Shown here one piece after another: positions 10,611 through 23,599 of a stretch of DNA of 64,000 bases; positions within the stretch are counted from its first letter, which is position 1; each line of letters opens with the position of its first letter. Made by a program: the position numbers and the translations under genes. The notes beneath the pieces were generated by a model, which saw nothing but the letters and a program-made list of their open reading frames with translations, ran no database searches and was not told the origin of the DNA. The stretch lies in NCBI GenBank assembly GCA_933228675.1, contig OW121740.1:161272806-161336805 (forward strand). Reading direction: 5' to 3'. The DNA comes from Stomorhina lunata (Eukaryota; Arthropoda; Insecta; Diptera; Rhiniidae).

Positions 10611-11725
10611 AAAATGAAGTAGAAAACTTTTTCTTTTAAAACGTTACAACTACACATTCAAAAACAATAGCTATTTTAGTGAAAAGTATAAAAAACGGCA
10701 ACTCTGCCAACTATTTTTTTGTTCTCTTTGTGCTGAAATTTGTTGGAAATTCCAATATTTCTCACACACATATACCTTTTTACTCAATGAAGTGATACTA
10801 ATATTTGTGAATCCCCTAAATATTTCAAAACTTACGGAAATAATTTAAAATGCCTTTTAATCAAAGAATTTATGCGTTTGTTCTTCTTTTTTTTTTTGTA
10901 CGGGAAATGTTTATATTTTATTTTATATTGTACTCGTATTATGTGCAAAAATGGCTTAAAAGCATTATCAAAAAAAAAAGAAGGAAGGAATTGGGTCGAT
11001 AACCGATTATGTTTTGTTGTATGTGGGTGAATCTTAACTGAATGAGAATTAAATTGTGCGAATAAATGTCGTGGCAAAAGAAGGAATGTGAATTTCTACT
11101 TATGAGTAATAACATGGACAGCAGCATTTAGACATAACTACAAAATAAGGGATATTTTATTGTGAAAAATTAAAAAAAAATATGTTAAATTTTTAAGTAA
11201 AAGAAAAGAATGAAAAGCATTAAATAATATTTAATACACTTAAAGAAACATTTTAGAGATGAATTAAAAAAAAAAAACTTTAAAGTCTTTTCAAAGTTTG
11301 TTTGAAAGCTTTATTATTACAGACCTAAAAACTTTGAAAATTTTCCCTTTGTTATATTTTCTAACAGATTTATTTTCCATTATTTATTTCTCTACGAAAA
11401 ATTTTCGTCAGTGTATTTAATCTTCTTTATGCTTGAATGTGTGTGTGTGTAAAACAAATCTATGTCATTTGAAATATTAGATGTATGACAAACAAAAGAC
11501 TACAAGATGATGATGATTGTAATAAGTCCCCGCAATTGTTTGAATAAAAACTTATTGTGCGTACAAAAAAAAAACATTAGGGCACTAAAGTTTTGAAAAT
11601 GCTTAAATTTTAAAATTATTTAAAATAGAAACAACTCATAGTGATTTATAGTCATAGCAAATTTTATATTTCATTCACCAAGTAAATTATTTGTTATAGA
11701 AATACTAATTTAAGTTTTTTAATAA
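10611..11725. other. Unique AT-rich spacer, no gene seen
   Basis: Poly-A and poly-T patches and a short GT run near 11439-11450. Small minus-strand open frames at 10832-11127 overlap in two frames and have low-complexity, non-conserved-looking products. Confidence 0.5.
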
Positions 11726-11727
11726 AA

Positions 11728-11810
11728 ACGGTACTTTTTAAAAAAGGGTACTTTGTTTTAATAAAAACGTACTATTTTTGAAAAGAGTACTTTTTTGTCA
11801 AAATCTAAAT
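11728..11810. repeat. Cluster of GGTACTTTTT-type short motifs (left flank of AT array)
   Basis: GGTACTTTTTAAAAAAGGGTACTTTG and related pieces (CGTACTATTTTT, GAGTACTTTTTTG) repeat at 20-30 bp spacing, each part quoted being interrupted in the copies. The same motif cluster reappears on the far side of the AT array at 14.25-14.57 kb. Confidence 0.5.
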
Positions 11811-11839
11811 TTTTAAAACTGTAGGAGAATTATTTTGGT

Positions 11840-14230
11840 ATTTTCTATTAAAAAAAAAATCGTTAAAATTTTTGTATCAAAAATTTTGAATTAAAATTTT
11901 TCTAAAAAAAATATTTTAACATAAAAAAATTTCTATAAAAAGTTGTAAATAAAAAATTTTCTGTAAAAATTCTGTTTATAATAAACTTCCAGTGACAATT
12001 TTTTTTAATAAAAATTTTTTGTAAATTTTTTTTTTGTAAAAATTTTTATATAAAAATTTGTATAGAAAATTTTTTCATATGCAAATTTTTTAAGAAAATT
12101 TGTCATATAAAAATTTTAACAAAAAGGAACTATTTAAAAAAAAAAAAGTATTTTTTTGAAACTGTATGAATACTTCTTTGGCAAAAAAGTTTACATCCAA
12201 AAATTTCTATACAAAATTTTTACTTGAAAACTTTCGTACCAAAAATTTTGAATAAAAATTTTTTTAGAAAAAAATTTTGAGATAATAAAAATTTCAATAA
12301 AAACATTTTTATATAACAAATTTTTACATAAAACTTTCTATAGACAATTTTTAATATAAAAATTTCAAACAAATATTTTTCTTAAACAAATTTTTATAGA
12401 ATTTTCAATACGAACAATTTTCTATAGAAATTTTTATATGAAAAAATTTCTTTAAAAATGTTTATATAAAAAATTTTCTATGCAAATTTTTATATGAAAA
12501 ATGTTCTAAAGAAATTTTCATATGAAAAATTTTCTAAAGATATTTTGATATGAAAAATTTTCTATAGAAATTTTTATATAAAAATTTTTTAACGAAATTT
12601 TTATATAAAAATTTTCTATAAAAATGTTTCTATAAACATTTTCTAACGAAATTTTTATATAAAAATTTTCTATAGAAATTTCTTTCTACAAATTTTTTAT
12701 AGAAATTTTTATATATAAATTTTCTATAGAAATTTTTTTATAAAAGTTTTCTATAGAAATTTTTATATACAAATTTTCTATAGAAATTTTTATATAAAAA
12801 TTGTCTATAGAAATTTACAAAATATTGTATAGAAATTTTTATATAAAAATTTTCTTTAGAAAATTTTGTATAAAAATTTTTTTTCAGAAATTTTTATTAG
12901 AAAAATGTTCTATAGAATTTTTTATATGAAAAATTTTCTATAGAAATTTTTATATGAAAAATTTTCTATAGAAATTTTTATATGAAAATTTTTCTATAGA
13001 AATTTTTATATGAAAAATTTTCTATAGAAATTTTTATATGAAAAATTTTCTATAGAAATTTTTATATAAACATTTTTTATAGAAATTTTTATATAAAAAT
13101 TTTCTATAGAAATTTTTATATAAAAATTTTCTATAGAAATTTTTGTATGAAAAATTTTCTATAGAAATTTTTGTATGAAAAATTTTCTGTAGAAATTTTT
13201 ATATGAAAATTTTTCTAAAGAAATTTTTATATGAAAAATTTTCTATAGAAATTTTTATATGAAAAATTTTCTAAAGAAATTTTAATATGAAAAATTTTCT
13301 AAAGAAATTTTAATATGAAAAATTTTCTATAGAAATTTTAATATGAAAATTTTTCTATAGAAATTTTTATATGAAAAATTTTCTATAGAAATTTTTATAT
13401 GAAAAATTTTCTATAAAAATTTTTATATGAAAAATTTTCTATAGAAATTTTTATATGAAAAATTTTCTATAGAAATTTTTATATGAAAAATTTTCTATAG
13501 AAATTTTTATATGAAAAATTTTCTATAGAAATTTTTAAATGAAAAATTTTCTATAGAAATTTTTGTATAAAAATTTTCTATAGAAATTTTTTATATGAAA
13601 AATTTTCTATAGAAATTTTTATATGAAAAATTGTTTATAGAAATTTTTTTCTGAAAAATTTTCTAAAAAAATTTGTATATGAAAAATTGTTAATAGAAAT
13701 TTTCATATGAAAAGTTTTCTAAAGAAATTTTCTATGCAAATTTTTTTATTTTTATATAAAAATTTTCAATAGAAATTTTTATATAAACATTTTCTATAAA
13801 AATTTTTATATAAGAATTTTTATATAAACATTTTTATATAAAAATTTTCTATAAAAATTTTCTAACGAAATTTTTTATAGAAATTTTTATAAATAAATTT
13901 TCTATAGAAATTTTTTTATAAAAATTTTCTATAGAAATTTTTATATTTTTATTAATTTAAAATTTTTATAAATTCTATAGAAAATTTTTCATATACAAAT
14001 TTTTTAGGAAATTTTTTATACAAAATTTTTGCATAAAATTTTTTTTATAAAAAGTTTTGATATAAAAAAATTAAAAACAAAAGTATTTAAACGAACATTT
14101 TTCAGTAAAAAATGTTTTCAGAAATTTATTTAACAAAAATTCATGTAAAAGAAAAATTTTCTCTCAAAATTTTCTATAACAAATTTTTACATTAAAAATT
14201 TTCTAAAAGAAATATTTACATAAAAAACCG
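11840..14230 (+). repeat. AT minisatellite array, 28 bp unit, plus orientation
   Basis: The homogeneous core at about 12890-13640 repeats TTTTCTATAGAAATTTTTAT then ATGAAAAA, a 28 bp period. The outer parts (11840-12400 and 13700-14230) are degenerate, as expected if unequal exchange homogenises the centre. Units are near-dyads around CTATAG. The next array to the right, 15.69-18.01 kb, is the same family inverted. Confidence 0.88.
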
Positions 14231-14244
14231 AATATCTTTGCTAA

Positions 14245-14570
14245 AAGGTATTTTTATTTTTTTTTGCAAAAAAATAGTTTATTTAAAAACTGAGGTTTTT
14301 TCCTACTTTTTTCGAAAAATAGCACTTCTTTTATAAAAATTTATATAATCCTAAAATAGTAATTCTTTTAAAAAAAGGTACATGTTCCTAAAAATGTTTA
14401 TAAAATAAATTTATTTTATAAAAATTTTGTAATAAAATATATGCTTTTTAAATGGTATCTTTTTTTAATCTGTTTTTTGCAATATTTAAATTATCAGTAA
14501 AAAGGTACTTTTTTTAAAAGAGATACTTATTTTTGTAAAATAGTACTTGTTTTACAAAAAAGTACAATCA
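14245..14570. repeat. Cluster of GGTACTTTTT-type short motifs (right flank of AT array)
   Basis: AAAAGGTATTTTTA, AAAAAAGGTACATG, AAAAAGGTACTTTTTTTA and AAATAGTACTTGTTTTAC recur irregularly. Together with 11728-11810 they bracket the AT array, suggesting that the array expanded inside a pre-existing repeat. Confidence 0.45.
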
Positions 14571-15685
14571 CTTAAGGTGATGACATATCTAGCGGTTTTA
14601 GCTAGAAACTGGCGATAACTTTAAGAGGTTTTTGCGAAATATACAAACAGCTGTATTGGATTTATGGTATTTCAATCAAAAGCTAAATCGCACTTGTTCC
14701 TCTAAACAGAGACAACTTAAAATTTACAAGTTTTCAGTGGAGGCAAAGGCCACAAAAGACTTTCGTCTGAGTTAAATTAAGTATTTGTAGTCTGAGTATT
14801 CTACGACTCTAGTCTGATAATAAGATTTAGGTCTGAGTATACGACTTTAGCTTGAGTGTGAGATCTAAGTCTGAATACAAGACATAAGTCTGATAAGTTT
14901 AACCAAGGAATCTTATTCAAGTTTGCCTAAAAGCGAACTACAGTAGAATAACAAAAAAAGTAAAATTGAAACCTCTCAGGCGTTCAAATAAAAACAAAAT
15001 TGTTTTCTTAAAATGTATCATCTTTTTCGTCCCTATTTATTTCTTTAAATTAATTTCAAAATAACTTTTATTTCTTATCTTTGGCCTCCAATAGCAAAAT
15101 GTGTATTTTATACATTTTACAACTAATAATTTTTACAACTTTTACTAACTTTCTTTACAATAGAACTAAGAATTTAAGAAAATAATACTCGTATTTCTAA
15201 GTTTATTTATCATTTCTATCTCTTGTCATTTCGTTTTTTCACAGAATTTTCTTGTCTTTCATCTCTCAAAGACATTGATGGACTTGTGTTGCGTGAAGGA
15301 AGACAAAAAATATCCCCAATGGATATCAAATGTATGTAAGTGTTAAGCAAAAAAAAATCAAAAAAAATATTAAAAGACCACAAATTGTATTTGTTTTCAC
15401 TTTAAGCTACTTAAAGTCTTAAGTATTTCAGTTGTTTATCTTGGAGTTTAGGTCTTTCTTTATTTCTTGTGGGTATATTCGATGTGGATGTGCTATAAGT
15501 TCTTGACTGGTCTTTATTGTTTTTGACAAGTGCCAACCAAGGAAACAAAACATATATACGGGTACTTAGTAGTTCAATGTACTAAAAATATGAGGAAAGG
15601 CAATGTTGGGAAAAAACGATCAGTAGAGAGATTTCTACTGTCACCTAAGGCGAAAGAGGGAATTTAAAAATAACTTAAGAAGTTT
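14571..15685. other. Unique spacer with a degenerate AAGTCTGA patch, no gene seen
   Basis: Between 14762 and 14905, phrases such as GTCTGAGTAT, ACGACTTTAG, CTAAGTCTGA and CAAGACATAAGTCTGA recur irregularly. They recall the 12 bp CTAAGACATAGA satellite at the right end of the window and might be a decayed relative. The rest is unstructured AT-rich DNA. Confidence 0.45.
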
Positions 15686-15689
15686 TTAA

Positions 15690-18010
15690 AGAATTTTTAT
15701 TGAAAATTGTTCATATAAGAATTTCTATAGCAAATTTTTCATATAAAAATTTCTATAGGAAATTTTTCATATAAAAATGTATATAGGAAATTTTTCATAT
15801 CATAATTTCTATAGAAAATTTTTCATATTAAAATATTTATAGAAAATTAATCACATAAAAATTTTTAAAGAAAATTTTTCATATACAAATTTTTATAGAA
15901 ATATTTTTATATAATAATTTCTATAGACAATTTTTCATATACAAATTTTTATAGGAAATTTTTTATAAAAAAAATTTAAAAAAAATTTTCACATATAAGT
16001 TTTTATAGAACATTTTCATAAAAAAAAATTTAAAGAAAATTTTTCATATAAAAGTTTTTATAGAAAATTTTTCATATAAAAATTTTTATAGAAAATTTTT
16101 CATATAAAAATTTTTGTAGAAAATTTTTCATATAAAAATTTTTATAGAAAATTTTTCATATAAAAATTTTTATAGAAAATTTTTCATATAAAAATTTCTA
16201 TAGAAAATTTTTCATATAAAAATTTTTATAGAAAATTTTTCATACAAAAATTTTTATAGAAAATTTTTCATATAAAAATTTTTATAGAAAATTTTTCATA
16301 TAGAAATTTTTATAGAAAATTTTTCATACAAAAATTTTTATAGAAAATTTTTCATATAAAAATTTTTATTGCAAATTTTTTATACAAAAATTTGAATAAA
16401 AAATTTTTTATATAAAAGTTTTTATCGAAAATTTTTCTTATATAAACTTTTATAGAAAATTTTTCATAAACAAATTTCTATAAAAAATTTTTTTCATAAA
16501 AAAATTTTTATAAAAATTTTGCATATAAAAATTTTTATAGAAAATTTTTGACAAAAAAAATTTTCATATAAAAATTTCTATGAAAATATTTGGCACAAAC
16601 ATTTTTCATATAAAAAAAATTCTTAAGGAATTTTCATTTAAAAATTTCTACAGAAAATTTTTCATATAAAAAATTAATAGAAAATTTTCACATAAAAATT
16701 TTTATAAAATATTTTTATATAAAAATTTTTATAGAAAATTTTTCATATAAAAATTTTTATAGAAAATTTCTCATATAAAAATTTTTATAGAAAATTTCTC
16801 ATAAAAATTTTTATAGAAAATTTCTCATATAAACATTTTTATAGAAAACTTCTTTTCATACAAAAATTTTTATAAAAATTTTTATAGAAAATTTTTCATA
16901 TAAAAATTTTTATAGAAAATTTCTTATATAAACATTTTTATAGAAAATTTCTCTCATAAAAATTTTTATAGAACATTTTTCATGTAAAACTTTTTATAGA
17001 AAATTTTTCATAAACAAATTTTTATAAAAACTTTTTTTCATAAAAAAATTTTGCATATAAAAATTTTTATAGAAAATTTTTCATACAAAAATTTTTTTAA
17101 AAGAAAATTTTTCATCTAAAAATTTCTAAGGAAAATTTTTTATAGAAAATTTTACATATAAAAATGTTTATAGAAAATTTTACATATACAAATTTTTATA
17201 GAAAATTTTTTATATCAAAAATTGTTATAGAAAATTTCTCATATAAAAATTTTTGTAGAAAGTTATATAAAAATTTCTTTAGAAAATTTTCATATAAAAA
17301 TTTTTTAGAAAATTTTTGACACAAAAATTTTTATAGAAAATTTTTGAGAAAAAAAAATTTCATATTTGTGTCAGAAATTTTCTATAGAAATTTTTATAAA
17401 AAAATTTTCATATAAAAACTTTTATATAAAATTTTTCATATAAAAATTTTTATTGAAAATTTTTCATATAAAAATTTCTATAGAAAATTTTTGACACAAA
17501 AATTTTTCATATAAAAAAAAATCTTAAATCTTTTTATAGGAAATTTTTTATATAAAAATTTTTGTATAAACTTTTTTATATCAAAATTTTTTTGAATGAA
17601 AATTTCTATTGAAAATTTTTCATATAAAATAATTTATAGAAAATTTTTCACATAAAAATTTATAAAATATTTTCATATAAAAATTTTTATAGAAAATTTT
17701 TCATATAAAAATGTTTATGGAAAGTTTTTCATTTCAAAATTTTTATAAAAAAATTTTCATATAAAAACTTTTATATAACATTTTTCATATAAAAAATTTT
17801 ATAGAAAATTTTTGATATAAAAATTTTGATAGAAAATTTTTCAAATAAAAATTATATAAAATTTTATATAAAAATTTTTTTAAATGAAAATTTCTATTGA
17901 AAATTTTTTATATAAAAAAAAATTATAGAAAATTTTTCACAATTTTTCATATAAAAATTTCTGTAGAAATTTTTTTATAAAAAATTTTTCTATTAAAAAT
18001 TTTCCTTTGG
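15690..18010 (-). repeat. AT minisatellite array, 28 bp unit, minus orientation
   Basis: Units read TATAGAAAATTTTTCATATA then AAAATTTT, the reverse complement of the 11.8-14.2 kb family. Most homogeneous at 16040-16340; degenerate at both edges, with many short internal deletions. It forms an inverted pair with the preceding array across a spacer of about 1.5 kb. Confidence 0.88.
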
Positions 18011-19030
18011 AAAAAACTTTTATTTTGGAAATTTAAATATTTACCCAAATACCTAAAAATTCTTAAAAATTTTTTACTTCAACTCAAGATCTTCTTGAAA
18101 TCATCAAACAAAAGAGTCTCTTTCTTCATATTTATCAACTCAAAAAGGAAATTGTTATTTAAACCATGAGATGACAGTAAAACAATCTTAATTGAATTTG
18201 AAACTATGCAAAACAAAAACTGAAGAGATTTTACGCAAAAACCATATGAGAAAATTTAATTAAATATTTTTGTTATTTAGTTTTTTCCTCTGCATCTCAT
18301 ACATAACTCAAACTAAATTGAATTAAGTCATGAAATGGAAAGTGTTATTATTTCTGTTATATCTCTTTTACTATCCATCTAAGTCTATAATATTTTTTAA
18401 TGGAATTTGTATTTTCTAATTAATTTTGCAATTGTAATTTTTTCACCAGACGCGTGCCACTGTCAGACACAATAAAACTTAAAATAAATTTTAAATTAAG
18501 GCAATAAATAACTGTTTAATACACGTACTAAATTAGTAAATACAAAAATAGAAAAATTCATTAAAACTTTTACTAATTTTAGAGTGAGACACAGGCTTTA
18601 CACGTCCATGGATGATGATGGTCTTTTTATCTGGTTTGAGGAGACAAATGAGTTTCTTGTCTTTGCTTTGCTTTGGTTTATGGTGTAATTGTCCATTTTT
18701 ATGGTGTTTTATTGCTTTGCTGGTCTTTTCTGTTGGTTTTATGAAGTAAAACAACAATAACTCCTTTTATGGTTCAATCACCTAAAAATATTGCAGCATT
18801 TATGAACACGTACTTACACTCAAACACTTCTACACGAATATATTCATGTCTTTCTTTATTTGTTTGCTCTTGAGTTTGTGTTAGTGTTGGTTTGGTTTTA
18901 CGCCAAATGCTTAAACAAACATGTCTTAATACCAATAATACATTTAAGCCTATCTTTACGCTTCCCTTTGTGGATTTACTCAAGCTTAGAGGGATCTAAT
19001 TAACTCAGAAACAACAAATTCATTAGTTAA
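18011..19030. other. Unique AT-rich spacer, no gene seen
   Basis: No tandem repeat or mobile element recognised. Minus-strand open frames at 18533-18757 and 18774-18983 are lysine- and threonine-rich and lack any recognisable domain. I cannot support them as genes. Confidence 0.5.
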
Positions 19031-19034
19031 GAAC

Positions 19035-21475
19035 AAGAAAGAGCTATAGTCGGTCAAGACCGACCATACGATACCCTTCACCACTAAGGTCAAATGTGTT
19101 ATTTTTCCTGTATAAATAAAAATATTTGCTAAATATTGCCATCATACAAACATTTTCTCAAAACTTATATATTTAAGCATTTGGACTTATATTTTAAACA
19201 TTTGGACTTATATGAGAGCTAGTATCAAATGTGTACCGATTATCTCGAAATTTGGCAAATTGGTTACAGTTGTTACTAAAATTATGTATGCAAAAATTAA
19301 ATTAAAAATTCTAATTATCTTTAGATTTACGAGCGTTTTATTGATTTTTATCTCATTCAGTGCGTGCTTAAAGAAGAGTTTGTATGGGAGCTATGGTCAA
19401 ATGTGGACCGACTTCAAAATTTTTTTATATTCAAATTTTTGTAGAAAATTTTTCATATACAAATTTTTACAGAAAATTTTTCAAATAAAAATTTCTATAG
19501 AAGACTTTTCATGTAAAAATTGGTATTGAAAATTTTTCATATACAAAATTTTATAGATAATTTTTCATATTAAAATTTTTGTAGAAAATTTTTCATATTA
19601 AAATTTAAAATTTATAGTAAATTTTGATAAAAAAAAATAATCTATAAAAAAGTTTTATATAAAAATTTCTTAAGAAAAATATTCCCATTAAAATTTGTAT
19701 AACACATTTTTCATATAAAAATTTTTATAGAAAATTTTTTATATAAAAATTTTTATAGAAAATTTTTCATATAAAAATTTTTATAGAAAATTTTTCTATA
19801 CAAATTCTTATAGAAAATTTTTCATATAAAAATTTTTCTATACAAATTTTTATAGAAAATTTGTCATTTAAAAATTTTTATAGAAAATTTTTCATATAAA
19901 AATTTTTTGTAGAAAATTTTTATAGGAAATTTTTCATATAAAAATTTTTATGGAAAATTTTTCATATAAAAATTTTTTGTAGAAAATTTTTATAGGAAAT
20001 TTTTCATATAAAAATTTTTATGGAAAATTTTTCATATAAAAATTGCTTTAGAAAATTTGTTTATACAAAAGTTGTTAAAGAAAATTTTTCATGTAAAATT
20101 TTTATCAAAAATTTTTAAATAAAAATTTTTAAAGAAAAGTTTTTAATATGAAAATTTTTAAAGAAAAATTTTTACATTAAAATTTTGAATATAAAAATTT
20201 TTAAAGAAAAATTTTTTATATAAAAATTTTTAAAGAAAAATTTTTAATATAAAAATTTTTAAAGAAAAATTTTTTTAAAAAATTTTTGTAGTAAACTTTT
20301 CATATAAAAATTTTGACAGAAAATTTTTTTATAAAAAAATTTTCATAGAAAATTGTTCATATAAAATTTTTTACAGAAAATTTTTCATACAAAAATTTAA
20401 AAAAAAAAAAAGTTCTTTAGAAAATTTTTCATATAAAAAATCCTAACGAAAATTTTTCATATAAATTATGCTTTAAAAAATTTTTTTATACAAAAGTTTT
20501 TAAAGAAAATTTTTAATATAAAAATTTTTAAAGAAACATTTTTCTATAAAAATGTTTATAGAAAATTTTTCATATAAAAATTTTGACAGAAAATTTTTCA
20601 TATAAAAATTTTGACAGAAAATTGTTCATATAAAAATTTTGACAGAAAATTTTTCATATAAAAATTTTGACAGGAAATTTTTCATATAAAAATTTTGACA
20701 GAAAATTTTTTTATAAAAAAATTTTTATAGAAAATTGTTCATATAAAAATTTTTAAAGAAAATTTTTCATACAAAAATTTTTCAAAGAAAATTTTTCATA
20801 CAAAAATTTTTCAAAGAAAAATTTCTTTAGAAAATTTTTCATATAAAAATTCCTATAGAAAATTTTTCATATGAAAATTCCTAAAGAAAATTTTTCATAT
20901 AAAAATTCCTATAGAAAATTTTTCATATAAAAATTCCTATAGAAAATTTTTCATATAAAAATTTCTGTGGAAAATTTTTCGTATAAAAATTTCTAAGAAA
21001 ATTTTTCATAAAAAATTTCTTTTGAAAATTTCAACGAAATTTGGTACAGTGATTTTAGTTTTCATAAAAAGTATTTTTTTTTTTTTTTAATTTCATGAAA
21101 AAATATTGATATTTGTGGCCAATATATCAATTCCGGGAAGTTGGACCTATGGGAGGTAACATAAATAGAAGACCGATTTTGAGGAATTTCAATAGCCATG
21201 GTCCCATTATCAAAAAAATGATCTGTGCCAAATTTCATTGAATTATTTTTAGAATTGCGATTTGTAGTTTGGTTACAAGGTTTACATGGGGGTCCAGCCA
21301 GCCAGACGGACGGACGGACGGACGGACATCGCTAAATCGACTCAGAAAGTGATTCTAAGCCTATTGGTATACTAAAAGGTGGGTCTAAGACAAATATTTC
21401 TATGCGTTACATACATCAGCACAAACTTATAATGCCCTTTCCATCTATGTTGGTGAAGGGCATAATTACTCTTGA
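19035..21475 (+). mobile_element. Dispersed element with subterminal inverted repeats, split by an AT array (copy 1)
   Basis: The left end carries a perfect hairpin GTCGGTC-AA-GACCGAC (19049-19064), then ATACCCTTCACCA. The right end carries TGGTGAAGGGCATAA (near 21451-21466), the inverse of ATACCCTTCACCA. The right half contains a (GGAC)n run at 21304-21328, then ATCGCTAAATCGACTCAGAA and TTCTATGCGTTACATACATC. A minus-strand copy at 23.6-24.4 kb shares both ends. Paired subterminal repeats plus a terminal hairpin, and no protein, fit a non-autonomous helentron/DINE-1-like element; that class is inference. The middle (19425-21040) is AT minisatellite. Confidence 0.6.
19425..21040 (-). repeat. 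AT minisatellite array inside the dispersed element, minus orientation
   Basis: Units TATAGAAAATTTTTCATATA plus AAAATTTT, with sub-variants carrying TTTTAAAGAAAAATTTTT (20130-20280), TTTTGACAGAAAATTTTTC (20580-20710) and CTATAGAAAATTTTTCATA (20830-20960). A piece of about 65 bp around TTTTTTGTAGAAAATTTTTA is duplicated at 19900 and 19970. The non-satellite parts of the dispersed element lie directly on both sides. Confidence 0.85.
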
Positions 21476-22447
21476 TGATAAGGATTTTGAGATAAGAACC
21501 TTGAAAGATGGTCAAATTTATAATAAATCTTATTTCGAAAGATATAGATTTTTACGTTTTCTTAATATAGAACCATCAAATATTACATTTGTCCCAATAT
21601 TTATTTCTGTCCTAGTGCTAACTCTTCAGTTGATTGTTTCATATAATATACATTTCAATAAGCCCGTCAATCGAGGCCTCACTAATTAAACACTTTATTA
21701 GTTGAAATATGTTTGAATGGTCATAACAACTGCTATAAATAGGATTAAAGTACATTTTAAGTATATAAATAATTTATGACGCTTGAATTCGAGTGTAATG
21801 ACTAATAAAGCCAATAATTGCGACTGGTCAAATACAAAAATTAAATGAATGTAAATAAAAAGCTAATATTATTATGCTGAACAAAAAGGAATGGCATTAG
21901 AAAAATTCTATTTTTGTTGAAAATTAGGTATAACAAAAATTTATTAAAATTTTTATTACTGTAATAGAGAAAATAATTTTCAAAAATATTTTAATTTTTT
22001 TTCTACCTATTTTATTAAAAAAGTTATAGAGATTTTAGTGAAATTTTAAAAAATTAATATTAATCATACGCACTGTTAAACAATAATAGAAAAATTTTAA
22101 AATTATTTAAAATAGAAGTGATTTTATTTTGTTTGGAAAAAGTTATAATAAATTATAAATCAATTTATCTGTACAATTAATAATAGTCATATTATACGCT
22201 TGGCTAACTTTCTAAAATAGATAAAGCTAAATTTGAAATAATTGTTGGATTTATCACAACTTATGTAAGTGCGAAGAAAACAATTGGAAATTATTTTGAT
22301 TTAAAGTTATCATAAATCACAGAGGTTATAATGCTTTTATTATCTGGAATGTCAAGTGACGCACCACCCCATCAATATTCTCGAAACGATTTTGCATTTG
22401 CTACCTTTGGACAAAATTAGGATAAAAACTATTGCATCGGCAACAGG
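21476..22447. other. AT-rich spacer with one dispersed-motif copy, no gene seen
   Basis: Contains AATTAATATTAATCATACG at 22052-22070, one of four copies in the window. The 95-residue open frame at 21402-21689 begins inside the dispersed element and has no recognisable domain. Confidence 0.5.
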
Positions 22448-22891
22448 TATATAAAAATTTTTTTAGAAAATTTTTGATATAAAAATTTCTATAGAAAATT
22501 TTTCATATAAAAATTTCTATAAAAAAATTTTCAATTTAAAAATTTCTATACAAATTTTTTCATTTAAAAATTTCTATACAAAACTATTCATATAAAAATC
22601 TCTATAGAAAATTTTGCATATAAAAATTTTTATAGAAAATTTTGCATATAAAAATTTTTATAGAAAATTTTTCATAGAAAAATTTTTGTAGAAAATTTTT
22701 CATAGACAAATTTCTATCGAAAATTTTTAATATAAAAATTTGTATAGAAAATTTTTCATATAAAAATTTCTATCGAAAATTTTTCACATAAAAATTTCTG
22801 TAGAAAATTTTTCATATAAAAATTTCTGTAGAAAATTTTTCATATAAAAATTTCTGTAGAAAATTTTTCATATAAAAATTTCTGTAGAAAC
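22448..22891 (-). repeat. AT minisatellite array, 28 bp unit, minus orientation (short)
   Basis: About 16 units of AAATTTCTATAGAAAATTTT plus TCATATAA. The last four carry the CTGTAG variant and are almost identical, marking a recent local amplification at the right edge. Confidence 0.85.
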
Positions 22892-23421
22892 ATGATGCCT
22901 GACATATGTAGGTCTGTTCTATAACGCGAATACTACTGAATCATTATAGTGTTTTTCAGGCAGAAATTGTTGACTTAAAAATCACACCTAAGGTATGCCT
23001 GAGGAACCAATACGTTAACAAGACTTGGAACTATCTTAGAAATGTCAAATGAACTAGAATCTTTTAGAAAGCCTTTATCCACTTTCATACTCCTACTGCG
23101 ATAGAGAGTATGTATGGTCGTCTGTATAAAACCTAAATTCATTTAAGACAGATGTTGGTCAGTTTTGCTAGGAAATGTATTTAGATTACTGTCAATATCT
23201 ATCCCTATGTATATTTAGTTCTTTCCATCATGAAAGAACACTTTCTGATTGAAAAGCAGGCGGTAACGCTGAAGGTAGTGGTGACTAATTTTTGCTGAAG
23301 CTGGTAATGTGAAGCGCAAAACATCGTCAGAGGGGAACTAACCCTGGGGGTTTATGTCTTTGGAAACCTGGAAAATCAGGTACCTCACACTAATGTCGTT
23401 TTTATACCCTACAACAAATAG
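22892..23421. other. Higher-GC unique stretch, no gene recognised
   Basis: Composition is clearly less AT-biased than the neighbours, and it adjoins a mariner transposase fragment. It may therefore contain the 3' part of that element or another transposon relic. I could not recognise a protein or an end sequence. Confidence 0.4.
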
Positions 23422-23582
23422 CTAATCCGGTTTTGAGGTTAAGAATGAATCAAGACAATTTCTGATACCCGGTAATGAAGTTAAGCGTATTGCAGTTAGG
23501 GTGAACTGTATCGATTGAAGCAAATGGTAGACAGAAGGGGTAAGGTCTGGACTAAATATATGGCGGTTGAGCTTAACAACCC
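23422..23582 (-). pseudogene. Fragment of a mariner (DD34D-type) transposase C-terminus
   Basis: Minus-strand translation gives FSPDLTPSVYHLLQSIQ followed by LTSLPGIRNCLDSFLTSKPD. This matches the mariner signature around the third catalytic aspartate (SPDLxPxDYHLF) and the downstream LTSxEGIRNWLDxF..KP region. The D of SPDL is kept, but the usual second D (SDYHLF) is V. A stop follows KPD. The upstream part is missing, replaced abruptly by the end of the dispersed element at about 23600. It is unrelated to the 9-10 kb transposase, so a second mariner lineage is present. Confidence 0.7.
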
Positions 23583-23599
23583 ATCCACTGTTTTCCATA

